A stretch of DNA of 64,000 bases from Gnetum montanum. Its lineage: Eukaryota > Streptophyta > Gnetopsida > Gnetales > Gnetaceae. The notes beneath the pieces were generated by a model. The model did no database searches and was not told where the DNA came from. It saw only the letters and a program-made list of their open reading frames with translations. Of the stretch, positions 34,585 through 45,139 are shown piece after piece. Position numbers and translations under genes: made by a program. The stretch lies in assembly GCA_015680685.1 (NCBI GenBank), contig MNCI01010810.1:18752-82751 (forward strand), given 5' to 3'. Position 1 is the stretch's first letter. Every line of letters starts with the position of its first letter.

Positions 34585-35192
34585 TTACTATAAAAAATTT
34601 TGCTACCTAGGATCAATCCTCTAATCAAATGGTAAAATTGATAAAGAAATAAGAAATAGAATTAAGCTAGTATGGTCAAGATGGAGACATGATAGTGATG
34701 TTCTATATGATAAAAGAATACCAATAAAATTGAAGGGGAAATGTTACAAGATATCAATCAACCCTACTATCTTATATGGTGCTAAATTTTTGGTTGTTTA
34801 AAAGAGAAATAAATAAGAAATTAGTATGATAGAAATGTGAATGTTTTGATGGATGTTGAATATTGCTAGAAGAGATAAACTATATAATATAGATATTATA
34901 GGAAGACTTGGAGTGGCTTCTGTTTCAAATAAGCTTCAAGAATGACAAATTATATGGTTTGGGCATGTGTACAAAAGATTAGACAATGATCCTATAAACA
35001 AAGTTTTCTATGTCATTGTTCTAGGAAAGCCACCAAAAGAAAGATTAAAGAAGACATGGGAAAAAATGATTGAAGATGATGTCAAGAAACTACAAATAAA
35101 AAAATATTTAGCTCTTCATAGAGGTGAATGATGAAAAAGAACTCATATAGCCGATCCCATTTTGTTGGGATAAGGATATGATGTTGATGATG
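34585..35192 (+). mobile_element. 5'-truncated RTE-type LINE, 3' end of ORF2
   Basis: One plus-strand frame, with a few stops, shows the C-terminal signature of plant RTE reverse transcriptases: W-S-R-W-R, IPIKLKGKCYK, TILYGAK, MLNIARRDKLYN, IGRLGVASV, IWFGHVYKRL, a KPPKERLKKTW-like segment and IADPI. It ends in a short TGATG/TTGATGATG tail, as RTE elements end in microsatellite-like repeats instead of poly-A. ATGGATTATGTGAGACC at 34561-34577 recurs as ATGGATTATGTGTGACC at 35193-35209, a target-site duplication that marks both ends. Confidence 0.82.
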
Positions 35193-35218
35193 ATGGATTA
35201 TGTGTGACCCAAGATCCC

Positions 35219-36238
35219 ACCTTGGAGGGATGAGTAGTGAGCCTTTAGGTGATTATTCTTTCTATGAATTATGTATAACCTTTTAGATATTTGATTCTTA
35301 TAATTATATTTTTTAAGAGAAATTGTATCTATATCTATAAATAAATAATGAAATATTATAATTATAAATATCATTTTCCATTTCAATAAGAGGTTGTCAA
35401 TTTAAGTTACACTTTTGATGCATGCCATAGGATTAATCTTGCCCCATTGCTATGATTTTTCTTTTACTTTAGATTATTTGTTAGTATGCCTTATAAGGAA
35501 CTATACTAACTTGTGGACTTAGACTCGTACTATCCTTAAGAGCACCATACCTTAAGTTCCAAAAATCACTAAGAATGTACTAAACCTTAGCAATAATAGA
35601 TCCTAAAAGCATAAAAAGATAGGGCATCCCTTAGAGCATGGTTATGAATATAACAAGTGCATCTAGGATAAACATATAAACATGGGATCATAGAACACAC
35701 ACACAAAACACATGAGCATAATCATACATGCATGAAAAAACACCTCAAGATAGCTAGATGCCTTCCTATACTACATGAATCTAGTGCTAACCTTCTTATT
35801 CTTCAAAGAGTAGGGGAGACACTTGTATCTGAAGCCAAAGCCTAAGCTACCTACATATCATTGTAATGTAGTCCAGTAAGAATCAAGCTACCCACATACC
35901 ACCATTTACATTAGGGATATTTGAAAGAGATTATGGTTAAGTTAGCATGGAACTTGTAAGGATCTTCATATTCATTCAATCCCCATTCCAAAGAAAAAAA
36001 GCCTTTGAACTAACAACAATAAATGTCTTTTTGCACTCTCCTCCACTTGAAAGAAGCAACATTCTTGAAGCTTAAGTCATTGTTAATTCACTTCTAAAAC
36101 ATGAATAGTAAAATGGATATAAAAGGAATTGAATAGTTAGAAGTTCATCTCACAATTATAGATAAGATGGTACAATGGTTAGGGTTATTCAATAGTAAAG
36201 CAAAAATGTTGAATGTTACCATGTTAATAGCTCTATTT
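35219..36238. other. Intergenic DNA between the LINE and element 2
   Basis: I see no gene. The stretch is AT-rich with no long ORF and no LTR-type boundary. A CA-rich run (ACACACACAAAACACA) lies near 35696-35711. Confidence 0.5.
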
Positions 36239-36243
36239 ACTAT

Positions 36244-37063
36244 TGATGAGTGGCGAGGTACCCCTACACTCAACCATACGAATACGAGCATTACACGCTC
36301 GATCCAGTTGAACTCCGCAGACTAAGTGCCTACACGCCTTATGGAACACTTAAGGTTAATTGTTCGTTTTCCCAGAATTACTTGTAATTGTCATGGTTGT
36401 ATGGTTAAGTAAGTCTGAGGTATGTGATTTTTATATATTCTATGTTTTATCTCCTATGCTAATGAGGTAAAGGGTGAAGAGACTAATTAACTAACTTTAA
36501 CTAACTAAGTTTTAATGCCTAGCATCAGTATCCGTTCCCACTTACCATTCACACCCTGAGCCAATGCAACCTTCTGGCATTACCAAACGCTATTCGTTAT
36601 TGGGATTACCAAGCATAACGCACGTGCTTGAAGCGGTCGTACTGAATGCACTTAAGTAGGAGAGAAGGGTTGAGAGAGATTTAATGAACTAATAATGCAT
36701 TTAAACATTAACAATAAATAATAGTAAATAAAGTCCTATTTATCTTAGTCCATGCACTACAAGGTTTATCCAAAAGTTCGTCTTTATTACTGTACACAAA
36801 CTTGTGCTCAGGTACAATATTTGCTCAAATAAAGATTTGTTCACTTTGGAGCTTCTACTATGGACACATAGAAATTATTCTATCTCTGGAGAGGTAAAAC
36901 TACCAGAGTTTTGCTAAGGGTCTAGATCTAGATGAGAAACAAGGAAGAGCTGCTTCTTATTTATAGAAATGGCGATGGACTACGATATCACGTATGATAC
37001 ATCGCCTACGCGATATCGCATGAGGACACAATATCGCGGCCCATGCGATATTGTGTCCCATCA
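36244..37063 (-). repeat. 3' LTR of element 2
   Basis: An 820-bp LTR, from TGATGAGTGGCGAGG to GTCCCATCA. The region 36975-37063 contains a cluster of ATATCG / CGATATC palindromes spaced about 15-25 bases. The next bases (37064-37075), read on the minus strand, give ATGGGGATA, a likely polypurine tract. Confidence 0.88.
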
Positions 37064-37200
37064 TATCCCCATGACTGAATAAAAAATTGCCCTTGAGTTC
37101 CTTACAAAATATCAGGAAGGTATGGGATTATTAACTTGAATGGAACTAATGGTGAATGGGACGACATGTGAATGGATCAGCATTACAGAACATGAAAAAA
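37064..37200. other. Polypurine tract and leader to the 3' LTR of element 2
   Basis: This contains a segment (TTCCTTACAAAATATCAGGAAGGTATGGG-like) shared with the same place in element 1 (near 3145-3180). It is a conserved noncoding block next to the 3' LTR. Confidence 0.5.
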
Positions 37201-37829
37201 TGAGTGTTCATGACAACAAGAGTGAACACTTTATACATTTGACATCAAGCCTTATTTGGGAGCTGAGAAAGAGAGAGAGAGAAAAAAGTTTTGCTGCTGC
37301 CAACACCAAGATTGCACCTTTTGTTGTCCATCCATATGCGCACCATCCATCTCGTTCCTTGCATAGCTACTTTAGCACCGATCCATTCCAAGTGTTTCCT
37401 CTAGATCCAATCCGTTGTTGTATGATTGTCATCTGTACACACAACATAGCCTTTATATTAGCAAGGATAAATGAATCACAATGCAATGGATACCTTGCTT
37501 CAGTGAAAGGTCCNTGAGTGTTCATGACAACAAGAGTGAACACTTTATACATTTGACATCAAGCCTTATTTGGGAGCTGAGAAAGAGAGAGAGAGAGAAA
37601 GAAGTTTTGTTGCTGCCAACACCAAGATTGCACCTTTTGTTGTCCATCCATAAGCGCACCATCCATCTCGTTCCTTGCATAGCTACTTTAGCACCGATCC
37701 ATTCCAAGTGTTTCCTCTAGATCCAATCCGTTGTTGTATGATTGTCATCTGTACACACAACATAGCCTTTATATTAGCAAGGATAAATGAATCACAATGC
37801 AATGGATACCTTGCTTCAGTGAAAGGTCC
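37201..37829. repeat. Near-identical 314-bp direct duplication joined by one N
   Basis: Copy 1 is 37201-37513 and copy 2 is 37515-37829; base 37514 is N. The copies differ only by about two bases in the GA-run, one substitution after it and one at CATATGCG / CATAAGCG. A single unknown base exactly at the junction suggests unmerged contig ends. A recent tandem duplication is the alternative. Confidence 0.85.
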
Positions 37830-38079
37830 ATTGGCTAAGTTGTGGTATAGCTGATATGGGTTTGGAGATATATTCATGGGGACTACCAAAGGTGTAGGGG
37901 TTAGGAGAAAATCAAAAAAATTGGGTCTGGACCCCCATGACTAAAAGCGAACCTCTGATAGCGATAGAATGGAGAAAGAATAAAGAAAAAGAAAGATGGA
38001 GAAAAATAAACAACTATAACATTGATGAAATGGATATCAAGATGGAAATGAACAAAATAGGGTGGATTGAAAAAATGTT
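37830..38079. other. Noncoding part of element 2
   Basis: No gene is seen. The sequence is A-rich and lies between the duplicated unit and the shared module. Confidence 0.45.
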
Positions 38080-39300
38080 AAGGGAAAGAATTTAATTGGT
38101 GTACCAAATAGGAATGCCTGTGGGTCCTCCCCAAAGTAGGCTCATGCCTTTAATGCCCTGACAAACCCACATTCAAAGAGTCTGTAGGCTTTGGGAATGT
38201 CATTTGGAACAAGAGTTAAAGTCTTAACCACAGGAATTTACCAAAAAGAAAACAATGCGTCAACCAAAATATACACTAATGATACAACCGACAATGAGGT
38301 GAACGATGGAGAAAGAATGATGGAAAGAAGAGAATGGAATGAAATCTCAAGAACAAGGTGGTGTACATCCCCTTGTGTATTTCATGGTTAATGTGACTTA
38401 GTAGAACCCATTCCAAGTCTAGCCTTAACAAACCACATCTAGTGACTTCGCATTAATACATTTGGCCAACCCATCCTCTTGAAGTAACAAGAATGCATCC
38501 CCCAAAGAGCCACCACCATTCCGATGAAATGAAGGAGGAGAGAATGGGAAGCGAGATGGGCCTTAGTTAGAGGGAACATGTTTATTTTAGTTCCATAACC
38601 AGTGCTTGTAGCCCAAATGATTATTCTATCTAAGGGGTGTGCTTTGAATTCTCACTCTTCTCTTTTTCTTCTTCTTTTTCTTATGTGTTTATACGTGAAA
38701 ACCACACCATGCAAAGAATTTGTTATTTTTATTAACTCAGCTTCTCGATAATGGATCAATATTAGAATGGGAAGGAAAAATCAAGAAGAAAACATCCAAG
38801 CACCCAAGAGAATGGCCAACACAAATGCATCAAGTTCCCTTGAAGTCACACCCTTTTCAATCCTTGAGTCCTTCCTTAGTTTGAGAAATGCCCAGTCACC
38901 AATTCGTTGATAGTTCTTGTTATTTTGAAGAAAGGGACTATACAGTTCCAAGCCAAGAGAGACCATAGAAATTTGTGGATGTATGGATGAAGTGGACTCA
39001 TTACCTGTCATACCAAAAGAACCATACCTTATTATGAACATCGTAACTTAAAGGTAAAAACCAAACATTAGCAACCAATAGAAAATAGTTCATACCATCA
39101 TTAAGAGAACTTATTAAGTGACAAAATTAACAAAAGAAAAAAAAATAGACAAACACACAAATAAATGGAAAAGTATGAATGATGTTGTAAAACATAAACA
39201 AGAAGAGTTAAAGAAATTGTAAGAAAAAAAATATGTAAAACAAAAAACTTAAAAGAACTGAGGGCCCTGAATGATCAGCATAGGTGGCCATCTACCCCAT
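38080..39300. repeat. Shared noncoding module, copy 2
   Basis: Homologous to 6930-8120 and 45140-46440: GTGGGTCCTCCCCAAAGTAGGCTC at its left, TCTAGTGACTTCGCATTAAT in the middle, and CTACCCCATGACTGAATGG at its right edge. It lies between the protease (to the right) and the 3' LTR. Confidence 0.55.
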
Positions 39301-39625
39301 GACTGAATGGAAAGGGAGAGATCTAAAATAATGAAGGCCTATTTAAATTTCTTAGAAGGGTCCAAATTCTCTTGATTGATGTTTTCAGGTTAAGGGGTGG
39401 AAGTCGGTGATGCTCATACTCCAATGTATCTATGCCTTCGTTGTGGGCATGAGTTGGTCCCCCTGTTCGTTCCATGCATGTTGGTGGGCTGCTCTCTTGA
39501 TTAGCTGTTAACCACTAGGTGTTCTCTTGTTGTGTGATTGCTACATACAGGCACCTTTGTATGTTATCCTCTGGTGCACACCAGTTACATGCAGGAAATG
39601 CTGAGCATTCCTCCATGTCATCACC

Positions 39626-40030
39626 CTATGAGTCACTGTATGTGATGCATGGAACTTTCTTCTTCTCGATCTTTCTATAAATGTTTTCCTTAGATATTTC
39701 CAAGGAAAGATCGTGGATTCCTAGGCATGTGTCTATTGTACTTAGCCATGCCCTCCCCATTATAATTGGGAAGTCCCCTTTGTTACTGTTAACTTCTATC
39801 ACCAAGAAATCAGTTGGGTATGACCAACCACACACAGTGGTAATGATGTTCTCCACCAATCCCAAGGGAATGGTGATGGATTGGTCAGCAAGCTCTAGTT
39901 GAATATTGTTATTCTTAAGTGGAGGCAGGTTCTAGGCTTTATACATTTCTCATAAGATTAGGTTGACTCCGGAACTTGAGTCAAGAAGAGCCTTATGAGG
40001 TTCATTCCCAGTGACTTGGAGATAAATTAG
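39626..40030 (-). pseudogene. Protease of element 2 (Athila-like)
   Basis: The open piece 39626-39865 contains YPTDFLVIEV, GDFPIIMGRAWL and TCLGIHDLSLEI, the typical C-terminal half of an Athila retropepsin (family pattern PIILGRPWL). Upstream in the same frame (about 39961-39995) stands a DSSSGVNLI-like segment where the active-site D-x-G region is expected. One or two stops lie between. The domain would process the Gag-Pol polyprotein. The end of the domain near 39626 is the last recognised coding sequence of the element. Confidence 0.78.
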
Positions 40031-40082
40031 GGGGCTTCTAGGATCAGAGAATTTCTTGGGAAGGTGGTCCACCTTGATGCAG

Positions 40083-42602
40083 TCAGTAATGGTATGTGTT
40101 AACATAACTGTACGCGTTGTGTTGTTGGTTTGAAGGGAGCTCTGAAGCCTTATTTGTTGGAGGAGTGGTCATAGACTCAACTGCTTGTGGTTGTGAGAGC
40201 TTGTTTGGACTCTTGGTTTTGAAGAAAGGTCTTCTCTTTGTGTGGTTGTTAGAACCAGCAGCGGGTTGAAGGTTTACAACTCTCATAGCATTATGTTGTT
40301 GCAGTTGAGTGGAGAGTTCCCCTTGCATCATTGGAGTGGGTGGCAGTGGAACTATCGGTGTATGAGTGGCGAATGGATTCAGAGGATGGTATGCATGTGC
40401 TACATCTTCTGGAGGAGAAGGAGTCCTAAAATACTCCCGAACTTGGTAGTGATGTTGTGGGGTTGTGTGACGCATAGAGTCACTTGGAGAAACTGGCTGT
40501 TGCACGTAGTAGCCATATGGGTCTAGTTGCCGATAAGGGTATTATTGTCTAGGTGGTGGCATGCCCCATGACTATGGGTGTTGCCATTTCTGGTGTTGCC
40601 CGATAGGTTGTGGCAGAGTTCCACTTGGATAATATGTTAACGGTTGGTGGAACTACCTTGGGGATAAGGTAACTGATGGGGTGCTTTCCATCTGTTAAGT
40701 CTTGGATTGAGTGCATACACCCTAGACTCTTGCAGATGTGAGATTATTGGGCAACATCCCTTAGGATGGTCATATTGGTAGATATCACATCCACTGTCAT
40801 TGTTCGTGTCAAAATCCAAAACCTCATCAGTGATAGTCATTTTTCCCTTCCCCTGGTCATGTGCATGGTCTGAATCTCTCTACTTTTTCTTATCATGGTT
40901 ACTACTTCATTCCTCCATAGACTCCTCTACAATCTTTAGGATAGTTTCAATTTTACTATCTAAGGAGCTCCATATTTCATCTACCTTAGCTGATACTTCC
41001 ATTGTTAGCTTTTAAAGTGGCAAGGTTTTTCTATTCACCAGCTCTTCAAGTGGTGAATCATCCTCTTCCTCACAAAATCTTACTTCCTTGTTTTAGAGGG
41101 AAGGATCGTGGTTATATTCTTCCGCACTTTCTCTTTTCCATAGCTCCCCTTATTCTTTAGCTACTTTCTCCAACAATCGATGAATTTCATGGGACCTAAG
41201 TTCAGATAATCTCCCTTGGGCATATGTCTCAAGGGTTCTCCTAGTTTCGTGTCTTAGCCCATCTACGAGGTGGTGGATTTGATCTCGTTGTGCGTAACCA
41301 TGGCCCAGGCAATGATGTAGCAATGCATAATACTGGCCCATGGCAGCATCCAAGGGTTCATGAGTACCCTGCTTCCATCCTTGGATCTACTTACGCAATT
41401 TGGATAGTTTGGAGTACATTTGGTATTTGTCGTTAAACAATTCTAGCATTGTACTCCACCTCCTAATGGTTTCCGGCTCTAAGGACTAGTACCAACTCTT
41501 TGCTTCTTTTATGAGTGTCCTAGGAAACAACTTTAACTTCTGCCACTCGTTTTCGATATTCTGCAAGGCACAGGCATCGTGGAATGCCTGTAAGTGATTT
41601 TGTGGATCAGCATTGTATCCCACTTCGAATCATGAGATATTATTCATGTCTAGTCTCTTGATTCGACTGTCTTTTTAGTGTCTTATAGGTATCATCACAG
41701 CCTCCGTAATGTATAACATACTTCGGGTGGCAAGTAGGGGCTCATCATGATCATCTCTCTCATGACATCTATGATGCCTACATGGTTCCCTACTTTCCCT
41801 TCTTCCATGCCTAGACCCTCTAGAATGCCCTCGTCCTTGTTCTCGACTCTCTCATTGAGGTCTCTCATCTCGCTTACCCTTATCCTCACCATTGTGCTCT
41901 TTGTGATTGCGTACTGATGTGGAAGGAGAGGGTGAATGGTGTGATGAAGGGGAAGAAGAAGGGAAACCATCATCATGATGATGTTTCCTACCTTCTCTTC
42001 GGTGGCTATGGCCTTGATCGTGATAATGATTCGAATGCCCGTCCTTGTCATGGGTTTGTGTTCCCTCATTGAACACTTGGTGTTCATGGGCATCAGAACT
42101 AGGGTTGTGAATCGTAGAGTGTAGGTTTTGATATCCTACCTCCTCACCATCATGAGGAGGGGGAACATTATTTGATGGAGAATCGGTTATAATTGGTTCA
42201 CCATCTCCAATTTCTCTTAGGATGTGCGGGACCCATTTTTCCTTCAACGATGTATGGTGGCTCTCCTGTCATGAGTCCCTTAAATGTTGTGCTACTGTGG
42301 GATGGTAATCCCTTGTGTCAAAATCACCTACAACGTATTCAGTGTATAGCTGCGTCATGCCTATCTCTGCAAGAGCATGAAGGATCATGTTAGGGACTGC
42401 ACGATCTGGGGGTAACACTATGTTACCTTGCAGGTCTCACCAGCGCAGTTGTTCATCCTGATGGAGGATAAAAGTAAAATCGGGTATATACCACCTGATA
42501 CTATTGAGGAACTGGAGGATCTGGGTTACGTGTGTTAGATTGTCGATGGTCTCTTGTGTGATCTCTAGGTGGTGAAGTGCTTTTGTTCAAAGAAGAAGAC
42601 AT
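40083..42602 (-). pseudogene. Gag of element 2
   Basis: The start is placed at the ATG at 42600-42602 (MSSSLNKSTSP), 147 bases inside the 5' LTR. The frame continues leftwards with few stops. A His/Asp/Ser-rich low-complexity N-terminal part lies at 41852-42247. A capsid-like region follows at 41150-41640, with NHLQAFHDACAL, a KEAKSWY helix, and LHHCLGHGYAQRDQIHHL. A Glu/Lys helical stretch comes next near 40900-41100. A worn zinc knuckle at 40637-40840 (CDIYQYDHPKGCC) has its second Cys as Tyr. A Pro/Gln-rich linker (40083-40505) leads to the protease. Gag packages the RNA in cytoplasmic particles. Confidence 0.78.
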
Positions 42603-42729
42603 TGTGTCTTATTCAGTGTGTTGATTAACCGTTACATAATTTTTTGTTTAATTAATCCTAAGGGTTTGTTTAAGCTTCCCAATGATGTGGATGATTTCCT
42701 ATGTTCTACTTAGCGCACAAACAACTTAG

Positions 42730-42748
42730 TCCTTGGCAACGACACCAA
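42730..42748 (-). promoter_or_regulatory. Primer-binding site of element 2 (tRNA-Asp type)
   Basis: The minus strand next to the 5' LTR reads TTGGTGTCGTTGCCAAGG. From TGG, 13 of 17 bases match the complement of the plant tRNA-Asp 3' end as I recall it, and all four differences are transitions. Athila elements are known to use tRNA-Asp. Confidence 0.65.
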
Positions 42749-43766
42749 TGACAAGTGGCAAGGTACCCCTACACTCAACCATACAAATACAAGCATTACA
42801 CACGTGTGTAGGGGTAATTGTCACAGTTGTATGGTTAAGTGTAGGGGTACCTTGCCACACTTAACCATACAAATACAACCTCATTACAACCTTAACCATA
42901 CAAATACATTACAACTTACTTAGTCATTACAATTACAAACTTACTTAACCATACAACCTCATTACACACTTAACCATACAAATACAAGCCTTATGGAACA
43001 CTTAAGGTTAATCGTTCGTTGTCTTCCCAGACTTACTTGTAATTGTCACAGTTGTATGGTTAAGTAAGTTTGAGGTATGTGATTTTTATATCTTTTATGT
43101 TTTATCTCCTATGCTAATGAGGTAAAGGGTGAAGAGACTAATTAACTAACTTTAACTAACTAAGTTATAATGCCTAGCATCAGTATCTGTTCCCACTTAC
43201 CATTCACACCCTGAGCCAATGCAACCTTCTGGGATTACCAAACACTATTTGTTACTGGGATTACCAAGTGTAACGCACGTGCTCGAAGCAGTCATACTGA
43301 ATGCACTTAACTAGGAGAGAAGGGTTGAGAGAGATTTAATGAACTAATAAAGCATTTAAAAATTAATAATAAATAATAGTAATTAAAGTCCTATTTAGAT
43401 TAGTCCATGCACTGCAAGGTTTATCCAAAAGTTCGTCTTTATTGCCATACACAAACTTGTGCTCAGGTACAATATTTGCTTGAATAAAGATCTGTTCACT
43501 TTGGAGCTCCTACTACGGTCACATGGAAATTATTCTATCTCTAGAGAGGTAAAATTGCCAGAGTTTCGCTAAGGGTCTAGATCTAGATTCGAAATAAGGG
43601 AGAGCCGCTTCTTATTTATAGAAATGATGACAGATTGTGATATTGCGTATGCGATATCGTGGGAAAGATGCGATATTGTGTACGATACATCGTGTACGTG
43701 ATATCACAGTGAGGATGTGATATCGCGTACACGATATCACGGCCCATGCGATATTGCGTCCCATCA
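42749..43766 (-). repeat. 5' LTR of element 2, enlarged by a scrambled insertion
   Basis: Pairs with 36244-37063 but is 1018 bp. The extra length lies mainly at about 42803-42988. The remainder aligns base for base with the left LTR. The U3 edge (43630-43766) has a longer GATATC palindrome cluster than the left copy, adding roughly 38 bases. Confidence 0.88.
42803..42988. repeat. Scrambled, locally copied insertion inside the LTR
   Basis: About 186 bases replace about 40 bases of the other LTR. They consist of repeated pieces of nearby LTR sequence in both orientations. ACTTAACCATACAAATACAA occurs three or four times. GTAATTGTCACAGTTGTATG copies sequence found again at 43050. TGTAGGGGTACCTTGCCA is the reverse complement of the LTR start. 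This suggests template switching or error-prone end joining. Confidence 0.75.
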
Positions 43767-43771
43767 ACTAT

Positions 43772-44350
43772 GGCTTTCATTTTTAGAATGAAAAACTATA
43801 AATGATAAATTGTATATTTAATATGTCTCATGTTCATTTAAATCCAAAAATAAATAACTTATTCTTATCCACTAGAATCAAGCCCAAGACATTCTTAATT
43901 TTTAGTATTGCATCCTTTAAGCAATTATTCCAAAAAAGATACATCTCATCCAAGTACCATTCTCCATTGGTCAAAATGATTGGCCAAAAATTTTATCTAT
44001 GAAACTACTCATGAACTGCTTGGTATGCAAAATACAAGAATGATCCAAAGCTAGGCCTCTTAAGAACTAAACATGGAATCTTCTTGGTTCTAATATTTTT
44101 CAAACATGCCTCCATAAGGGTTACCTCTAGATTGGATCATGGTTGAAATGTCTCATCCTACACAGATTGACCTCTTTGTGCTATGGGAATCTACCTAATA
44201 AATTCCACCTTTGATTCTTTTCTTATGAATCTTATTGCATGGGTTGCTTCTCTTTTTCTTCCTATCCATGTTTGCATCCTTACAAGCCTCTTGGTTGTTT
44301 CTCCCTTAGTGGAAATGAGCCTCTTGTCCCCAGAACATATTTGCTGGCAT
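43772..44350 (-). pseudogene. Unrecognised coding-like remnant
   Basis: On the minus strand a frame with only a few stops runs from about 44330 to 43800, with segments such as KRLVRMQTWIGRKREATHAIR, MEACLKNIRTKKIPCLVLKR and WYLDEMYLFWNN. The low stop density suggests past coding. I recognise no domain. It may be the extra 3' ORF of the Athila-like element whose pol lies at 47-49 kb, since it occupies the matching position beyond the shared module. Confidence 0.35.
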
Positions 44351-45139
44351 GTGTAAACACATTGATGATAAACTATTAGATTTTGAAATATTTTATAATG
44401 GTTTTATTCTTAATTAACCTTGTGGTAGTGTAATTTAGAAAATTCTAGCATTTATAAGCTTTTGGACAATTGTGTTTTGATGTTTTAGAGGCCCTAAGAT
44501 GGCTGAAATGTCTTAATTATTAATTAGTTTTAATAATTTTTAGCACTAGTCACCTTAGAATTTTAAGAATTTAGATGTTTAAAAATTTTCAAATATGGTA
44601 AAACCATCACCATGATGTATAACTAAATTCTAGGAGTTCACAAGTTTTTGAACAGTGTTAATAGGTGCTCTAGATTGCAAGATATCACTTGTAAAAGGTT
44701 TGGGCTCTAAAAAATTGCAAAAAATCAACTTGTGTAAATAAAAAATGATGAACGTTTGGCTAACATTTGATAGATATATATAGTTTTTATTGGTTATGTT
44801 AATGTTGATGCATCGAGGGGGCTACATTGACTAAGCCCACTACATCAATGTAGCAACATCAACATAGCTAGTAGAGGCTATTTTCTTGGAATTTACTTAA
44901 TTATTGGATGAAAATTTTGGGAGTTTTGGGAAGGGTTGAGTCATGGAAAGACTAAGGGATAAATTCTAAAAGTCTACAAGACTTAGTAAAGTTTTGAAAT
45001 GATGATTTAGTTATGGTTTGAAGCCTTAGAATTGGGATTTTTGAGGGGTCTTAAACATACTATTCAAATAATCCTAAGAAAAAATGATCAAGAAATGATT
45101 CATAAAGATAAAATAGTAGCATATTTACGTTTTAGAAGT
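44351..45139. other. Noncoding AT-rich DNA with a short hairpin
   Basis: No gene is seen. CTACATTGA and TCAATGTAG form a perfect 9-bp stem near 44822-44857, in a position comparable to the hairpin left of module copy 1. Confidence 0.45.

Larger units (their letters stand above)
36244..43766 (-). mobile_element. Element 2: Athila-like LTR retrotransposon with gag and protease only
   Basis: LTRs lie at 36244-37063 and 42749-43766. The perfect 5-bp duplication ACTAT at 36239-36243 and 43767-43771 fixes the ends. The minus-strand order is 5' LTR, primer site, gag, protease, shared noncoding module, a repeated unit, 3' LTR. RT, RNase H and integrase are missing, so it is non-autonomous. Its LTR edges (TGATGAGTGGCGAGGTACCCC), gag zinc-knuckle region and noncoding module are related to element 1, so the two are subfamilies of one lineage. 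The coding region is better preserved than in the other elements, which suggests a younger insertion or a less decayed source. Confidence 0.88.
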
